From: Methylobacterium variabile
Lineage (GTDB): Bacteria > Pseudomonadota > Alphaproteobacteria > Rhizobiales > Beijerinckiaceae
Assembly: GCF_001043975.1 (NCBI RefSeq)
Contig: NZ_LABY01000102.1
Span: 1-64,000 of the forward strand
Direction of reading: 5' to 3'
Length of the DNA: 64,000 nucleotides
In this document: one piece after another, positions 43,605-52,626 of the stretch
How the letters are laid out: the number at the start of each line of letters is the position of its first letter
Position numbering within the stretch: position 1 is the first letter of the stretch
Made by a program: the position numbers and the translations under genes
Notes under the pieces: generated by a model
Databases searched by the model: none
What the model saw: the letters and a program-made list of their open reading frames with translations, nothing else
What the model was told of the DNA's origin: nothing

Positions 43605-43741
43605 CGTGGGGCTCCGGGCGAGAACGGGGCGAGGGGGGTGTCGGGCCGCGTCCGGTCGCGCTGCGATCGTGCACGGCTCAGGGGTTTCGACGTGGCGGCG
43701 GTGTCCCCGGCGGGGCTGTCTCCGCCCCGCCGGGCGATGGT

Positions 43742-44491
43742 CTAGTGGCGCAGGTCCGAGAGGAACTTCTGGGCGCGCGGGTGCTGGGGGTTCGAGAAGA
43801 AGGCGTCCGGCGTCGCGGTCTCGAGGATGCGGCCGGCATCCATGAACCAGACCCGGTCGGCGACCTCGCGGGCGAACCCCATCTCGTGGGTGACGCACAT
43901 CATCGTCATGCCCTCCGCCGCGAGGCTGCGCATCACCGCGAGCACCTCGCCGACCATCTCGGGGTCGAGGGCCGAGGTCGGTTCGTCGAACAGCATCGCG
44001 GGCGGCTCCATTGCCAGCGCACGGGCGATGGCGACCCGCTGCTGCTGGCCGCCCGAGAGCTGGCCCGGATACGCGCCGGCCTTGGCGGCGAGCCCGACCC
44101 GGTCGAGGAGCGCCATGGCGCGCGCCTTAGCGACCTCGCGCTTCGCGCCGTTCACCTTGACCGGCGACAGGGTGACGTTCTCGAGGGCGGAGAGGTGTGG
44201 AAACAGATTGAAGCTCTGGAAGACGAAGCCGATCCGGCTGCGCAGCCGGTTGAGGGAAGCGGCCTTGAGCGGGCCGTGCACGCTCTCTCCGTCGAAGCTG
44301 AGGGTGCCGGAGGCGATCTCCTCGAGCCGGTTGACGGTGCGGATAAGGGTGGACTTGCCGGAGCCCGAGGGCCCGCAGACCACCACGACCTCGCCCCGGC
44401 CGACCTCGGCCGTGACGTCGTCGAGGGCCTTGTACGCCCCGTAATACTTCGTGACGTTCGCGAAGCGGATCATGGCAGCGTCAGGGGTCAT
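43742..44491 (-). CDS. Amino-acid ABC transporter ATPase (GlnQ/HisP type)
   Basis: A 249-residue ATPase: Walker [12 protein letters not shown]-loop [12 protein letters not shown], signature [16 protein letters not shown], Walker [15 protein letters not shown], and the H-loop [15 protein letters not shown]. These are diagnostic of polar-amino-acid importers. The start ATG at 44491 overlaps the permease stop as ATGA. It energises uptake through the two adjacent permeases. Confidence 0.92.
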   Translation of the reverse strand: MTPDAAMIRFANVTKYYGAYKALDDVTAEVGRGEVVVVCGPSGSGKSTLIRTVNRLEEIASGTLSFDGESVHGPLKAASLNRLRSRIGFVFQSFNLFPHLSALENVTLSPVKVNGAKREVAKARAMALLDRVGLAAKAGAYPGQLSGGQQQRVAIARALAMEPPAMLFDEPTSALDPEMVGEVLAVMRSLAAEGMTMMCVTHEMGFAREVADRVWFMDAGRILETATPDAFFSNPQHPRAQKFLSDLRH

Positions 44492-45237
44492 AGCTCGGCC
44501 GTGAGTTGGCGAACGGAGAGCGGGGTGGGCACGGCGGCGGAGCCGGCGCGACGGCGGGCGATGCGCTGCTCGATCCGGACCGCGAGGAACGTCAGCGTCC
44601 AGCACACGGCGTAGTAGATGATCGCGAGCAGGAAGAAGACCTGGAACGGCTTCGTCAGGAGCTGATTGTTGATCTGGTTGGCCGCGAAGGTCAACTCCGG
44701 CACGTTGATGACGTAGCCGAGCGTCGTCTCCTTGATGGTCGAGACGAACTGGCTGATCAGGCTTGGGATGACGTTGTAGAGCGCCTGCGGCAGGATCACG
44801 TAGAGGAGCGCCTGGGGGTAGGACTGGCCGAGCGCCCGCGCCGCCTCCATCTGGCCGCGCCCGAGCGCGACGATGCCCCCGCGCACCACCTCGCTCAGGA
44901 AGGCGCCCTCGTAGAGCACCAGGGTCACCAGCATGGTGACGAAGCCCGGCACGGTGGCGCCGATCAGGAGCGGCACCATGAAGTAGACCCACAGGATCAG
45001 CATCAGGAGCGGCACGCCGCGGGCGACGTAGACCAGCGCCGTCGAGGGCCACAGCAGGAAGGGGTTGCGCGACAGCCGGGCGAGCGCGATCAGCACGCTC
45101 AAGGGGAAGGCCAGCGCGATCGAGAGGGCGGAGAGGATCAGCGTGGCGGCAAAGCCGCCGAGCGGTCCGTTCGGGTACTGGCCGACGAGGAGGAGCAGCC
45201 AGTTGTCGCGCAGGATCTCGAGGATGTCGCCGATCAT
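44488..45237 (-). CDS. Amino-acid ABC transporter permease (His/Glu/Gln/Arg family)
   Basis: A 249-residue inner-membrane permease with five to six helices. The EAA loop is [25 protein letters not shown], where the ATPase docks. [13 protein letters not shown] and [16 protein letters not shown] are standard HisM/GltK-type segments. It overlaps the downstream ATPase gene by 4 bases and follows the other permease by 2 bases, so the pair forms the heterodimeric channel. Confidence 0.9.
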   Translation of the reverse strand: MIGDILEILRDNWLLLLVGQYPNGPLGGFAATLILSALSIALAFPLSVLIALARLSRNPFLLWPSTALVYVARGVPLLMLILWVYFMVPLLIGATVPGFVTMLVTLVLYEGAFLSEVVRGGIVALGRGQMEAARALGQSYPQALLYVILPQALYNVIPSLISQFVSTIKETTLGYVINVPELTFAANQINNQLLTKPFQVFFLLAIIYYAVCWTLTFLAVRIEQRIARRRAGSAAVPTPLSVRQLTAEL

Positions 45238-45239
45238 GG

Positions 45240-45941
45240 TCAGCGCGCTCCCGCGACTTGCGTGCGCCACTGCAGGCCGGCGCCGATGCCCATGATGACG
45301 AGCGAGACCGCGAGGTAGGCGATCGTCGCGATCAGGTAGGTCTCGAAGGTGCGGAAGCTCAGGTTCTCGACCTCCTTGACCGCGTGGGTGAGCTCCGAGA
45401 CGCCGATCGCCATGGCGAGCGAGCTGTTCTTGAACAGCGAGACCGAGTGGTTGACGAGGGCGGGCAGGGCGTTGCGGAAGGCCTGGGGCATCAGCACGTG
45501 GCGCATCGCGCCGAGGAAGCCGTGGCCGAGCGCCCGGGCCGCCTCCATCTGGCCGGACGGCACGGCGCGCAGGCCCGAGCGCAGGTCCTCGCTGAAATAG
45601 GCCGCCTGGCACAGGCCGAGGCCGACGATGCCGTAGATCACCTCGGCCCCGTGGTCGTTGAGCCAGTACTGCACGGCGTCGGGCAGCAGGCTCGCGATAC
45701 CGAAGTACCACAGCATCAGCTGCACCAGCGTCGGCACGTTGCGGTGATACGAGACGTAGGCCGCGACGATCCGGTCGCCGATCCGGCCGGGCGCCAGGCG
45801 GACGGTCAGCAGGACCAGGGCGAGGCTCATCGCGAGGCACCACGAGCCCGCGGCGACGACGAGGGTCATCATCGCGCCGCGCCACAGCATCCGGGCGAAA
45901 TCCGGGTTTGACAGGACGGCGAGGAGGTCGAACCCGTGCAC
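45240..45941 (-). CDS. Amino-acid ABC transporter permease, partner subunit
   Basis: A 233-residue permease from a GTG start. The EAA loop is [20 protein letters not shown] followed by [21 protein letters not shown]. Helices are visible at [19 protein letters not shown] and near the C-terminus ([20 protein letters not shown]). It begins 13 bases after the SDR stop, in the same unit. Together with the next gene it makes the transport channel. Confidence 0.9.
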   Translation of the reverse strand: MHGFDLLAVLSNPDFARMLWRGAMMTLVVAAGSWCLAMSLALVLLTVRLAPGRIGDRIVAAYVSYHRNVPTLVQLMLWYFGIASLLPDAVQYWLNDHGAEVIYGIVGLGLCQAAYFSEDLRSGLRAVPSGQMEAARALGHGFLGAMRHVLMPQAFRNALPALVNHSVSLFKNSSLAMAIGVSELTHAVKEVENLSFRTFETYLIATIAYLAVSLVIMGIGAGLQWRTQVAGAR

Positions 45942-45954
45942 GGCGTCAGGCCCT

Positions 45955-46707
45955 TCAGGTCGCGGAGGCGTCGGGGCGGGCGGTCTGGAGGCCGCCCATC
46001 ACCTGCAGGGTCGGGGTGATCTCCATGTGGCCGACATTCATCGACCGGGGCGCGGCGACCGCGAAGGCGATGGCGTCCGCGATGTCGGCGGCCTCCGGCA
46101 GCTCGAAGCCGTCGATGAAGCGGGCGCGGACCTCCGGCGTGTCGCCATGGACATGGGCGAAGATGTCGGTGGCGACGCGCCCGGGGCAGATCTCGGTCAC
46201 CCGCACCCGGCGCCCGAAGGTGTCGATGCGCAGCTGGTTGCAGAGCATCGCCACCGCCGCCTTGGTGGCGTGGTAGGTCGAGTTGCCACCGAAATTGTAG
46301 TTGCCGGCGATCGACGTGATGTTGACCACGTGGCCGCGGTCGCGCGCCGCCATGCCGGGCACGACGAGCCGGCACAGGTGCAGCACCGCCCGCAGGTTCA
46401 CGTCGACGAGGAGGTCGATGTCGGCTTGCGTGGCGTCCAGGAGCTTGCGCGGCGTGTCGACGCCGGCGTTGTTCACGAGCACGTCGACCGGGACGTCTGC
46501 CGCGAGCGTGGCGAGCGCGGCGGTGTCGGCGACGTCGATCACGTGGGGCACGCAGCCGGTGCGCGCGGCGAGGGCCTCGAGGGGCGCCCGGCTGCGCGCA
46601 ACCGCGTGGACCTCGAGCCCCTCGCGGCGGAAGCGCTCGACCACGGCGGCGCCGATGCCGCCCGAGGCACCAGTCACGAGGGCGGTTCTGTAATCGGAGA
46701 ACGGCAT
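45955..46707 (-). CDS. SDR oxidoreductase (YdfG-like), first gene of the transporter unit
   Basis: A 250-residue SDR with VTGASGGIGAAVVERFRREG, NNAGVD, Ser in NITSIAGNYNFGG and Tyr-His-Ala-Thr-Lys (STYHATKAAV). The C-terminal SMNVGHMEITPTLQ resembles the YdfG/3-hydroxy acid or serine dehydrogenase group. It heads the unit SDR, permease, permease, ATPase, binding protein. A copy of the shared CATA-N6-CSYTAT-N12-AAYCCGTCTT motif ends 54 bases upstream of its start. It probably oxidises or reduces the transported compound. Confidence 0.84.
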   Translation of the reverse strand: MPFSDYRTALVTGASGGIGAAVVERFRREGLEVHAVARSRAPLEALAARTGCVPHVIDVADTAALATLAADVPVDVLVNNAGVDTPRKLLDATQADIDLLVDVNLRAVLHLCRLVVPGMAARDRGHVVNITSIAGNYNFGGNSTYHATKAAVAMLCNQLRIDTFGRRVRVTEICPGRVATDIFAHVHGDTPEVRARFIDGFELPEAADIADAIAFAVAAPRSMNVGHMEITPTLQVMGGLQTARPDASAT

Positions 46708-46760
46708 AGGCGGGTCCGTGAGAGTTGATGAAGGTTAAGTGACGCTGAGGACGGCGGGCA

Positions 46761-46797
46761 AAGACGGATTTCCTGTGCCGCGATAAGGCGAGGTTAT
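46761..46797 (-). promoter_or_regulatory. Shared LysR/Nac-like operator, site C (upstream of SDR-ABC unit)
   Basis: Read toward the SDR gene: CATA-ACCTCG-CCTTAT-N12-AATCCGTCTT, with the core ATA-N9-TAT at 46783-46797. The gene-proximal end is 54 bases before the SDR start codon, and the distal end overlaps the pxpA stop codon. It has the same spacing and sequence as the copies at 51597-51633 and 52590-52626. ATA-N9-TAT is the known core recognised by Nac; the regulator assignment is inferred. Confidence 0.6.
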
Positions 46798-47570
46798 GCG
46801 GGTGCTGCATTCCGCCGCGACAGGGGAACGACCTTCCCCCCGGCCTCCGCCACCGCACCCCGCACCGCCCGCGCGAGGGCGACCGCGCCGGGGGTGTCGC
46901 CGTGGACCAGGATCGAGTCCGGGCTCAAGGCGAGGCGCTCGCCCTCGTGGGTGACGACGACGCCCTCGGCGAGCAGCCGGCGCACCCGCTCCAGCACCAG
47001 CGCCTCGTCGTGGATCACCGCGCCCGGCAGCCGGCGCGGCACCAGCAGCCCGTCGCGGTCGCAGGCCCGGTCGGCCAGGAAGGTTTTCGCGATGCGCAGG
47101 CCGTGAGCCGCCGCGGCGTCCTCGATCGCCCGGCTCGGCGAGGTGAGGATCGTGAGGTCCGGGTCGAACCGGGCCACCGCCGCCACGAGAGGCGCGGCGA
47201 GTTCCGCATCCGCCGCCGCCATGTTGCCCAGCGCCCCGTGGAAGCTCATGTGGGTCACCCGCGCGCCCTGCGCCCGGGCGATGCCGGCGAGCGCGCCGAG
47301 CTGGTAGACCACCATCGCGGCGAGCTCGTCGCGCTCGACCTGCATCACCCGGCGGCCGAAGCCCTGGCGGTCCGGGAAGCCGACATGGGCGCCGATATCG
47401 ACGCCGCGCGCCAAAGCGGCGCGGACCGTGCGCTCCATGATGAGCGGGTCGCCGGCGTGGAAGCCGCAGGCGATGTTGGCCGAGGACAGGACGTCGAGGA
47501 GGGCCTCGTCGTCTCCCATGGGCCAGGGGCCGTAGCCCTCGCCGAGATCGGCGTTGAGGTCGATCCGCAT
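46794..47570 (-). CDS. pxpA: LamB/YcsF family protein, 5-oxoprolinase subunit A-like
   Basis: A 258-residue protein with the signature N-terminus MRIDLNADLGEGYGPWPMGD, then SANIACGFHAGDPLIM, GAHVGFPDRQGFGRR and SFHGALGNMAA. It is a predicted metal-binding TIM-barrel-like hydrolase. In Escherichia and Bacillus PxpA acts with PxpB and PxpC to open 5-oxoproline at the cost of ATP. Here the B and C homologues lie in the same operon. It is the last gene of the unit, starting 2 bases after the BCCP-like gene. Confidence 0.88.
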   Translation of the reverse strand: MRIDLNADLGEGYGPWPMGDDEALLDVLSSANIACGFHAGDPLIMERTVRAALARGVDIGAHVGFPDRQGFGRRVMQVERDELAAMVVYQLGALAGIARAQGARVTHMSFHGALGNMAAADAELAAPLVAAVARFDPDLTILTSPSRAIEDAAAAHGLRIAKTFLADRACDRDGLLVPRRLPGAVIHDEALVLERVRRLLAEGVVVTHEGERLALSPDSILVHGDTPGAVALARAVRGAVAEAGGKVVPLSRRNAAPA

Positions 47571-47572
47571 GC

Positions 47573-47992
47573 CTATGCCTCCGGCCGGATGTCCACGAGC
47601 GGGTCGCCGTAGCCGACGAGGGCGCCCTCCGGCGCGACGACCCGGATGACGGTGCCGGCGCACGGCGCCGTCACGGCGAGGAGCAGGCTCCCGACCCGCA
47701 GGAGCCCGACCGGCTGCCCGGCCGCGACCCGCTCACCCGGGGCCGCGAGCGGCTCGGCGCGCAGCGGATGGGCGGTGAGGAAGTGGCCGACGCCCGGCGA
47801 CCGGACGAGCCCGGGAGCAGGCTTGGGGCGCGGCCCGGGCGCTGCCGGGGCCGCGACCGCCTGGCCCCCGCGCACGAGGCGGACCTGCCCGTCCGGGCCC
47901 CGGAGCTCGAGCTCGGCGAGGCCGGAGGCGGCGAGCCAGGCGGCGAGGTCGGGGATGCGGGTGAGCGGCGAGGTCGTGCGGGGCGAGGTCAT
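47573..47992 (-). CDS. BCCP-like protein lacking the biotin-acceptor lysine
   Basis: A 139-residue protein with the two-part layout of acetyl-CoA-carboxylase-type carriers: a short N-terminal helix-strand segment (LAELELRGPDGQVRLVRGG), a Pro/Ala linker, and a C-terminal biotinyl/lipoyl-like barrel. A gap-free alignment with the neighbouring genuine carrier puts Ser102 (LLRVGSLLLAV) where that protein has EAMKT, so it cannot be biotinylated at the usual position. The start overlaps the PxpC-like stop as ATGA. It could be a structural subunit or a degenerate paralogue. Confidence 0.72.
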   Translation of the reverse strand: MTSPRTTSPLTRIPDLAAWLAASGLAELELRGPDGQVRLVRGGQAVAAPAAPGPRPKPAPGLVRSPGVGHFLTAHPLRAEPLAAPGERVAAGQPVGLLRVGSLLLAVTAPCAGTVIRVVAPEGALVGYGDPLVDIRPEA

Positions 47993-48975
47993 GCGGCGCT
48001 CCGGGGCCGGAGGCAGGAGAGGTCGCGCCGGGCCGCTTCGAGCCAGCCGTCGATCGCGTCGCGGGCGGCGAGCGCCCCGTCCCAGTCGGTCTCGACGAAG
48101 CGGATTCTGGCGCCGATCGGCGCCTGGGCGAGGCGCCAGAGGTCGGCCTCGATGACGGTGCCGATCTTCGGGTAGCCGCCGGAGGGCTGGGCGTCGCACA
48201 TCTGGATGATCGGCTGGCCACCATGCGGCACCTGGATCACGCCCGGCACGATCCCGTGCGAGCGCAGCTCCATCGGAGCGAGGGGCACGAGGGTCGATCC
48301 GGCGAGCCGGAAGCCGTAGCGGTCGCTCTGCGGCGTCACCCGCCAGGGCTCGCCCCAGAACGCCGCGAGCGAATCCGTCGTGTAGCGGTCGTGCTCGGCG
48401 GCGGGCAGCACCCGCAGGGCCGGCACGCCGCCGACGGCGAGCGGCAGGGCGAGGACGGGCGGCACCAGCCCGGTCCCGGGCGGAGGCGGATCCCCGGCCG
48501 GGCGGCCGAGCGGCAGCGCGTCGCCCGCCTGGAGCGACCGGCCCTCGAGGCCGCCGATCGCCCCGCGCAGCTGCGTCGCCCGCGAGCCGAGCACCACCGG
48601 CACGTCGATGCCGCCGGCCACGCAGAGGTAGGTCCGCGCGCCCCAAGGTCGGAACGCCGCCGGACGGTCGAGGCGCAGGGTCGCGCCGGCCCGGGCCCGC
48701 GCCACGGTCCAGGGCAGGACGGGCACGCCGTCGAGGACCGCCGTGCAGTCGGCCCCGGTGACGGCGAAGACCGCCTCGGATTCGAACCGCGCTTCGAGCG
48801 GAAGCACCTGGATCTCGATGCCGGCTGCGTCGTCCGGGTTGCCGACGAGGAGGTTGCCGCCGGCCAGGGCCGGGGCGTCCATGGCGCCGGCGACCCCGAC
48901 GCCCCAGCGCAGGGCGCCGAGGCGCCCGCGATCCTGCACGGTGGCGAGCGCGCCGCAGGCGAGGAGGCGGATCAT
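47989..48975 (-). CDS. pxpC: AHS2/KipA family protein, 5-oxoprolinase subunit C-like
   Basis: A 328-residue protein starting [20 protein letters not shown], with VGVAGAMDAPALAGGNLLVG, IEIQVLPLE, YLCVAGGID and SDRYGFRL, all typical of the AHS2 half of the urea-carboxylase carboxyltransferase fold. It should pair with the AHS1 protein encoded directly upstream (ATGA overlap). In the characterised 5-oxoprolinase these form PxpBC; with biotin carboxylase and carrier genes alongside, a carboxyltransferase role is the alternative. Confidence 0.86.
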   Translation of the reverse strand: MIRLLACGALATVQDRGRLGALRWGVGVAGAMDAPALAGGNLLVGNPDDAAGIEIQVLPLEARFESEAVFAVTGADCTAVLDGVPVLPWTVARARAGATLRLDRPAAFRPWGARTYLCVAGGIDVPVVLGSRATQLRGAIGGLEGRSLQAGDALPLGRPAGDPPPPGTGLVPPVLALPLAVGGVPALRVLPAAEHDRYTTDSLAAFWGEPWRVTPQSDRYGFRLAGSTLVPLAPMELRSHGIVPGVIQVPHGGQPIIQMCDAQPSGGYPKIGTVIEADLWRLAQAPIGARIRFVETDWDGALAARDAIDGWLEAARRDLSCLRPRSAA

Positions 48976-49727
48976 CGCACCACTCCGGCGATGCGGAAGC
49001 GGAGGCTGTCGCCGGGCTGGAGCAGGGCCGGCGGCGTGCGGGCGGCGTCGAAGAAGCTCATTTCGGTCGACCCGATGGTGTTCCAGCCGCTCGGCCCCGG
49101 CGAGGCCGAGACCCCGGTCTGCGAGCCGCCGATCGACACGGCGCCGCCGGGGATGCGCAGCACCGGCACCTTGCGGCGCGGCGTGGCGATCCGCGGGTCC
49201 ATGCCGCCGAGGTAGCAGTAGCCCGGGTGGCTGCCGAGCGCGTAGACGGGATAGAGCGGGGCGGCGTGGATCTCGGCGATCTCCTCCGGGGAGAGGCCGG
49301 TATGGGCGACGACGTCCGCCATGTGCGGCCCGCCCTCGCCGCCGTAGACCACCGGCAGCTCGACGGTGCGGCCCTCGAGGGCGAGGGGGGGAGCGGCCTC
49401 CCAGGCGGCGGCGAGCCGGTCGGCGAGGGGCGCGAGGCGACGGGGCGGCTCGCGCCAGGTGACCAGCAGGTTGTTCACCCCCGGCACCGCCTCGCGCACC
49501 TCCGGCCAGGTCTCCGCCTCGCGGGCCAGCGACCAGATCCGGCGCTGGACCTCGAGGCCGGTCTCGCCCGGCGCCTCGAACAGGAGGGCGGTGGTGCCGA
49601 GCAGGCTGATCCCGTCGTGCGGCCGCTTCGCCGCGGCATCCGGCCCGGCGATCGCCGGACGGTCCGACACCGCGCCATGCAGAGGGCCGGCCCAGGTGTG
49701 GCGCGGGTTCGGGTTCAGTCCGTTCAT
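48972..49727 (-). CDS. pxpB: AHS1/KipI family protein, 5-oxoprolinase subunit B-like
   Basis: A 251-residue protein with a slightly extended N-terminus, then [26 protein letters not shown], the conserved [40 protein letters not shown] and [20 protein letters not shown]. This is the AHS1 half, with the ATP-phosphate-binding style GGSQTG loop. It is sandwiched by 4-base overlaps with the biotin carboxylase upstream and PxpC-like gene downstream, implying a fixed-ratio complex. Confidence 0.88.
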   Translation of the reverse strand: MNGLNPNPRHTWAGPLHGAVSDRPAIAGPDAAAKRPHDGISLLGTTALLFEAPGETGLEVQRRIWSLAREAETWPEVREAVPGVNNLLVTWREPPRRLAPLADRLAAAWEAAPPLALEGRTVELPVVYGGEGGPHMADVVAHTGLSPEEIAEIHAAPLYPVYALGSHPGYCYLGGMDPRIATPRRKVPVLRIPGGAVSIGGSQTGVSASPGPSGWNTIGSTEMSFFDAARTPPALLQPGDSLRFRIAGVVR

Positions 49728-51073
49728 GCCGCCGCGCGCCCCAGCATCGCCTCGAGGTGGTGGATGTCGACCCCGCCGGCCCGGAAATCCGTGTCGGCGA
49801 GGATGCGGGCGTGGAGGCGCAGGTTGGTGGCGATGCCCTCGATCCGCACCTCGGACAGGGCCACGCGCAGGCGGGCCAGGGCCTCGTCCCGGGTCGATCC
49901 GTGCACGATCAGCTTGGCGACGAGGGAGTCGTAGTGCGGCGGCACCGCCGTGCCGGCGCCCGCATGGCTGTCCACCCGCACGCCCGGGCCGCCGGGCACG
50001 TCGAAGCGGGCGATCCGGCCCGGTGCGGGCGCGAAGGTGACGGGATCCTCGGCGTTGATCCGGCACTCGAAGGCGTGGCCGCGGCTCACGACGTCGGCCT
50101 GGCGCAGGCTCAGGGGCTCGCCGCGGGCGACGCGGATGCCTTCCGCGACGATGTCGAGGCCGGTGACCATCTCGGTGACGGGGTGCTCGACCTGCACCCG
50201 GGTGTTCATCTCGATGAAGTAGAAGCGGCCGCCCTCGACCAGGAACTCGAAGGTGCCGGCGCCGCGATAGCCGAGCCGGCGGCAGGCCTCGGCGCAGCGC
50301 TCGCCGACCTCCGCCACCGCCGCCGGGTCGAGGCCGGGTGCCGGGGCCTCCTCCAGCACCTTCTGGTGCCGGCGCTGGAGCGAGCAGTCGCGGGTGCCGA
50401 GCCAGACGGCATTGCCCTGCCCGTCGGCGATCACCTGGATCTCGACGTGGCGCGGGGCGCCCAGGAACTTCTCGACGTAGATCGCCGGGTTGCCGAAGGC
50501 GCGCCGGGCCTCCTCGCGCACCAGGGCGAGGGCGTCGAGGAGGGCGCCCTCCTCGCGCACGACGCGCATGCCGCGCCCGCCGCCGCCGCCCGCCGCCTTG
50601 AGGAGGACGGGATAGCCGGTCTCGGCGGCGATGCGGCGCACCGCCTCCGGGTCGTCGGGCAGCGCGCCCTCGGAACCCGGCACGCAGGGCACGCCGGCCT
50701 CGCGCATCGCCGCCTTGGCGGCGACCTTGTCGCCCATGGTGCGGATGCAGGCCGCGTCCGGGCCGATGAAGACGAGGCCGGCCTCGGCCACCCGCGCGGC
50801 GAAGTCGGCATTCTCGGACAGGAAGCCGTAGCCGGGATGGATCGCGCCCGCCCCGGTCGCCCGGGCGGCCAGCAGCAGCGCGGTGGCGTCGAGGTAGCTG
50901 CGCCCGGCCGGCGCCGGGCCGATGCACACGGCGATGTCGGCGTGCCGCACATGGGGCGACTCCCGGTCGGCCTCCGAGAAGGCCGCGACGGTGCGCAGGC
51001 CGAGCGTCCGGCAGGCCCGCTGGATCCGCAGCGCGATCTCGCCGCGATTGGCGATGAGGACGGTGTCGAACAT
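49724..51073 (-). CDS. accC: Biotin carboxylase (AccC-like)
   Basis: A 449-residue ATP-grasp enzyme that carboxylates carrier-bound biotin. It shows [39 protein letters not shown], the Gly-rich [52 protein letters not shown] and the Arg of ECRINAEDP. All catalytic segments look intact. It starts 7 bases after the BCCP gene and overlaps the PxpB-like gene. The context with AHS1/AHS2 rather than accA/accD suggests it serves an amide-carboxylating enzyme, not fatty-acid synthesis. Confidence 0.9.
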   Translation of the reverse strand: MFDTVLIANRGEIALRIQRACRTLGLRTVAAFSEADRESPHVRHADIAVCIGPAPAGRSYLDATALLLAARATGAGAIHPGYGFLSENADFAARVAEAGLVFIGPDAACIRTMGDKVAAKAAMREAGVPCVPGSEGALPDDPEAVRRIAAETGYPVLLKAAGGGGGRGMRVVREEGALLDALALVREEARRAFGNPAIYVEKFLGAPRHVEIQVIADGQGNAVWLGTRDCSLQRRHQKVLEEAPAPGLDPAAVAEVGERCAEACRRLGYRGAGTFEFLVEGGRFYFIEMNTRVQVEHPVTEMVTGLDIVAEGIRVARGEPLSLRQADVVSRGHAFECRINAEDPVTFAPAPGRIARFDVPGGPGVRVDSHAGAGTAVPPHYDSLVAKLIVHGSTRDEALARLRVALSEVRIEGIATNLRLHARILADTDFRAGGVDIHHLEAMLGRAAA

Positions 51074-51080
51074 CGGTCCC

Positions 51081-51539
51081 TCAGCCGAAACGGAACAGCG
51101 GCTGGCCGCCCTCGACCTCGTCGCCGGAGGCGACGAGGACCGCCGCGATCACCCCGGCGCGGGCGGACCGGACCTCGTGGAAGGTCTTCATCGCCTCGAC
51201 GGTGCAGAGCAGGGCGCCCGCCTCGACGGCCTGGCCCACGGTGACGAAGGGCGGCGCCTCGGCGGAGGGCGCGAGGTAGGCGAGGCCCGCGAGCGGCGCG
51301 CGCACCTCGCTCGCGGCGGCCGGCGCGGGCGACGGAATTGGGGCGGGGCTCTGGCGCTCGGGCTTCTCGGGTGCGGAGACCGCGGGCGCGGCCGGCGGTG
51401 TCGCCTCGGCCGCGCTCCGGGCCTCGCGGGCCAGCCGCAGGGTCCAGCCGTCCTTCGCGACCTCCATCTCGGCGAGGTCGGACGCGGCCATCGCGTCGAT
51501 CAGCGCCTTGATCTCGTCCATGGTCATTGCGGATGCCAT
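51081..51539 (-). CDS. accB: Biotin carboxyl carrier protein
   Basis: A 152-residue carrier. Residues 5-40 ([20 protein letters not shown]) form the N-terminal domain, a Pro/Ala linker spans about 45-78, and the biotinyl domain carries Lys118 in [12 protein letters not shown], the conserved biotin site with Thr in place of the usual second Met. It is the first gene of the unit. The start at 51539 is kept, with Met5 (51527) possible. The shared operator copy ends 58 bases upstream. Confidence 0.88.
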   Translation of the reverse strand: MASAMTMDEIKALIDAMAASDLAEMEVAKDGWTLRLAREARSAAEATPPAAPAVSAPEKPERQSPAPIPSPAPAAASEVRAPLAGLAYLAPSAEAPPFVTVGQAVEAGALLCTVEAMKTFHEVRSARAGVIAAVLVASGDEVEGGQPLFRFG

Positions 51540-51596
51540 CTGCCGGCCGGTTCGGCCGCTCTCGAGGCACGCTAGTGAGGCGGTCCGCCGGGCGCC

Positions 51597-51633
51597 AAGA
51601 CGGATTGGGACTGCGCCGATAAGGGCCGTTTAT
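51597..51633 (-). promoter_or_regulatory. Shared LysR/Nac-like operator, site B (upstream of BCCP unit)
   Basis: Read toward accB: CATA-AACGGC-CCTTAT-N12-AATCCGTCTT, with the core ATA-N9-TAT at 51619-51633. The distal end overlaps the stop codon of the LysR gene, and the near end is 58 bases before the accB start. Nearly identical geometry to site C (54 bases) argues for function. Confidence 0.6.
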
Positions 51634-52565
51634 GGCCGCGTCTTCGGGGCCCCGGCGGGCAGCAGGTGCTGCGGCCAGTCGCGCACCAGGTCGAGGAGCA
51701 GCGCCCGGACGGCCTGGGCCGGCTCGGAGAGCGGCAGGTGGTCGGACTGGCACAGGGCGAGGGGCGCCTCGATCGTCGGCTCGACGATCCGGGCGCGCCA
51801 GGACGGCGTCGAGGTCGTTACCTCCCGGGCCATCGACTCGGGCAGGATCGTCGCCCCGAGCCCCGCGGCGATGACCGCCGTCAGGGTGCCGGCCGATTCG
51901 ATCTCGGCGACGACGCGCGGCGCGAGGTCGATCCCCGCGCAGGCGCCGTCGACGAGCTTGCGCACGACGTTGTAGGGGCGCGGCAGGTACAGATCGAGCC
52001 CGGCGACGTCGCGCAGCGGGACGGGGTCGGGAAGCGGGGCCAAGTCGGCCGGCCCGACGAGGTAGAGCGGCTCGCGCAGGAGCGGCACGAAGCTCAGGCC
52101 ATGGACCTCCGTCGTCCCGCCGTAGAGGACCGCGATGTCCATCCGGCCGTTCATGACGAGCTCGGAGAGCGTCGTGCCGTAGGTCTCATTGAGGTAGGGC
52201 ACGATGCCGGGATGGCGGGCGCGCATCGCGCGCAGGAGCGGCAGCGCGAGGAGCGCGGCGGCGGTGCCCGGCGCGAGGCCGACCGAGACCGCGCCCGACA
52301 GGCCCTCGCCCGCCGCCCGCATGTCGACCCGGGCCTGGTCGCACTGGCGCATGATCGCCTGGGCGTGGCGGTAGAGCACCTTGCCCGCCTCGGTCGGCGT
52401 GACCCCGCGGGTGGTGCGCACCAGGAGCTGCTGGCCGGTCTCCGCCTCCAGGGTGGCGAGCTGCTGGCTGAGCGCCGGCTGCGCCACGTGCAGCACGTCG
52501 GCGGCCTGCGTCATGCTGCCGATGTCGACGATTTTCAGGAAGTACTGGAGGCGCTTGAGGTTCAC
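51630..52565 (-). CDS. LysR-family regulator, Nac-like
   Basis: A 311-residue regulator from a GTG start. The HTH is MNLKRLQYFLKIVDIGSMTQ followed by AADVLHVAQPALSQQLATLE, which closely resembles Nac/Cbl-type LysR proteins. The effector domain spans residues 90-300 (GLAPGTAAALLALPLL to SMAREVTTS). It lies between two units carrying the shared operator and diverges from the lyase gene at 52781. Site A, 24 bases before its own start, is placed to repress it while activating the divergent gene, as in classical LysR autoregulation. Nitrogen-source control is a reasonable guess. Confidence 0.85.
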   Translation of the reverse strand: MNLKRLQYFLKIVDIGSMTQAADVLHVAQPALSQQLATLEAETGQQLLVRTTRGVTPTEAGKVLYRHAQAIMRQCDQARVDMRAAGEGLSGAVSVGLAPGTAAALLALPLLRAMRARHPGIVPYLNETYGTTLSELVMNGRMDIAVLYGGTTEVHGLSFVPLLREPLYLVGPADLAPLPDPVPLRDVAGLDLYLPRPYNVVRKLVDGACAGIDLAPRVVAEIESAGTLTAVIAAGLGATILPESMAREVTTSTPSWRARIVEPTIEAPLALCQSDHLPLSEPAQAVRALLLDLVRDWPQHLLPAGAPKTRP

Positions 52566-52589
52566 GGGCTCGGCGTCGGGACCGGGGGC

Positions 52590-52626
52590 ATACGGAAACG
52601 CTATTAAGCCAGAGCAAACCCGTCTT
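52590..52626 (+). promoter_or_regulatory. Shared LysR/Nac-like operator, site A (divergent lyase/LysR region)
   Basis: Plus strand: CATA-CGGAAA-CGCTAT-N12-AACCCGTCTT, with ATA-N9-TAT at 52590-52604. It lies between the LysR gene start (52565) and the rightward lyase gene (52781), oriented toward the lyase gene exactly as sites B and C are oriented toward their genes. The near end is 154 bases from the lyase start, so a longer leader is implied. Confidence 0.6.
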
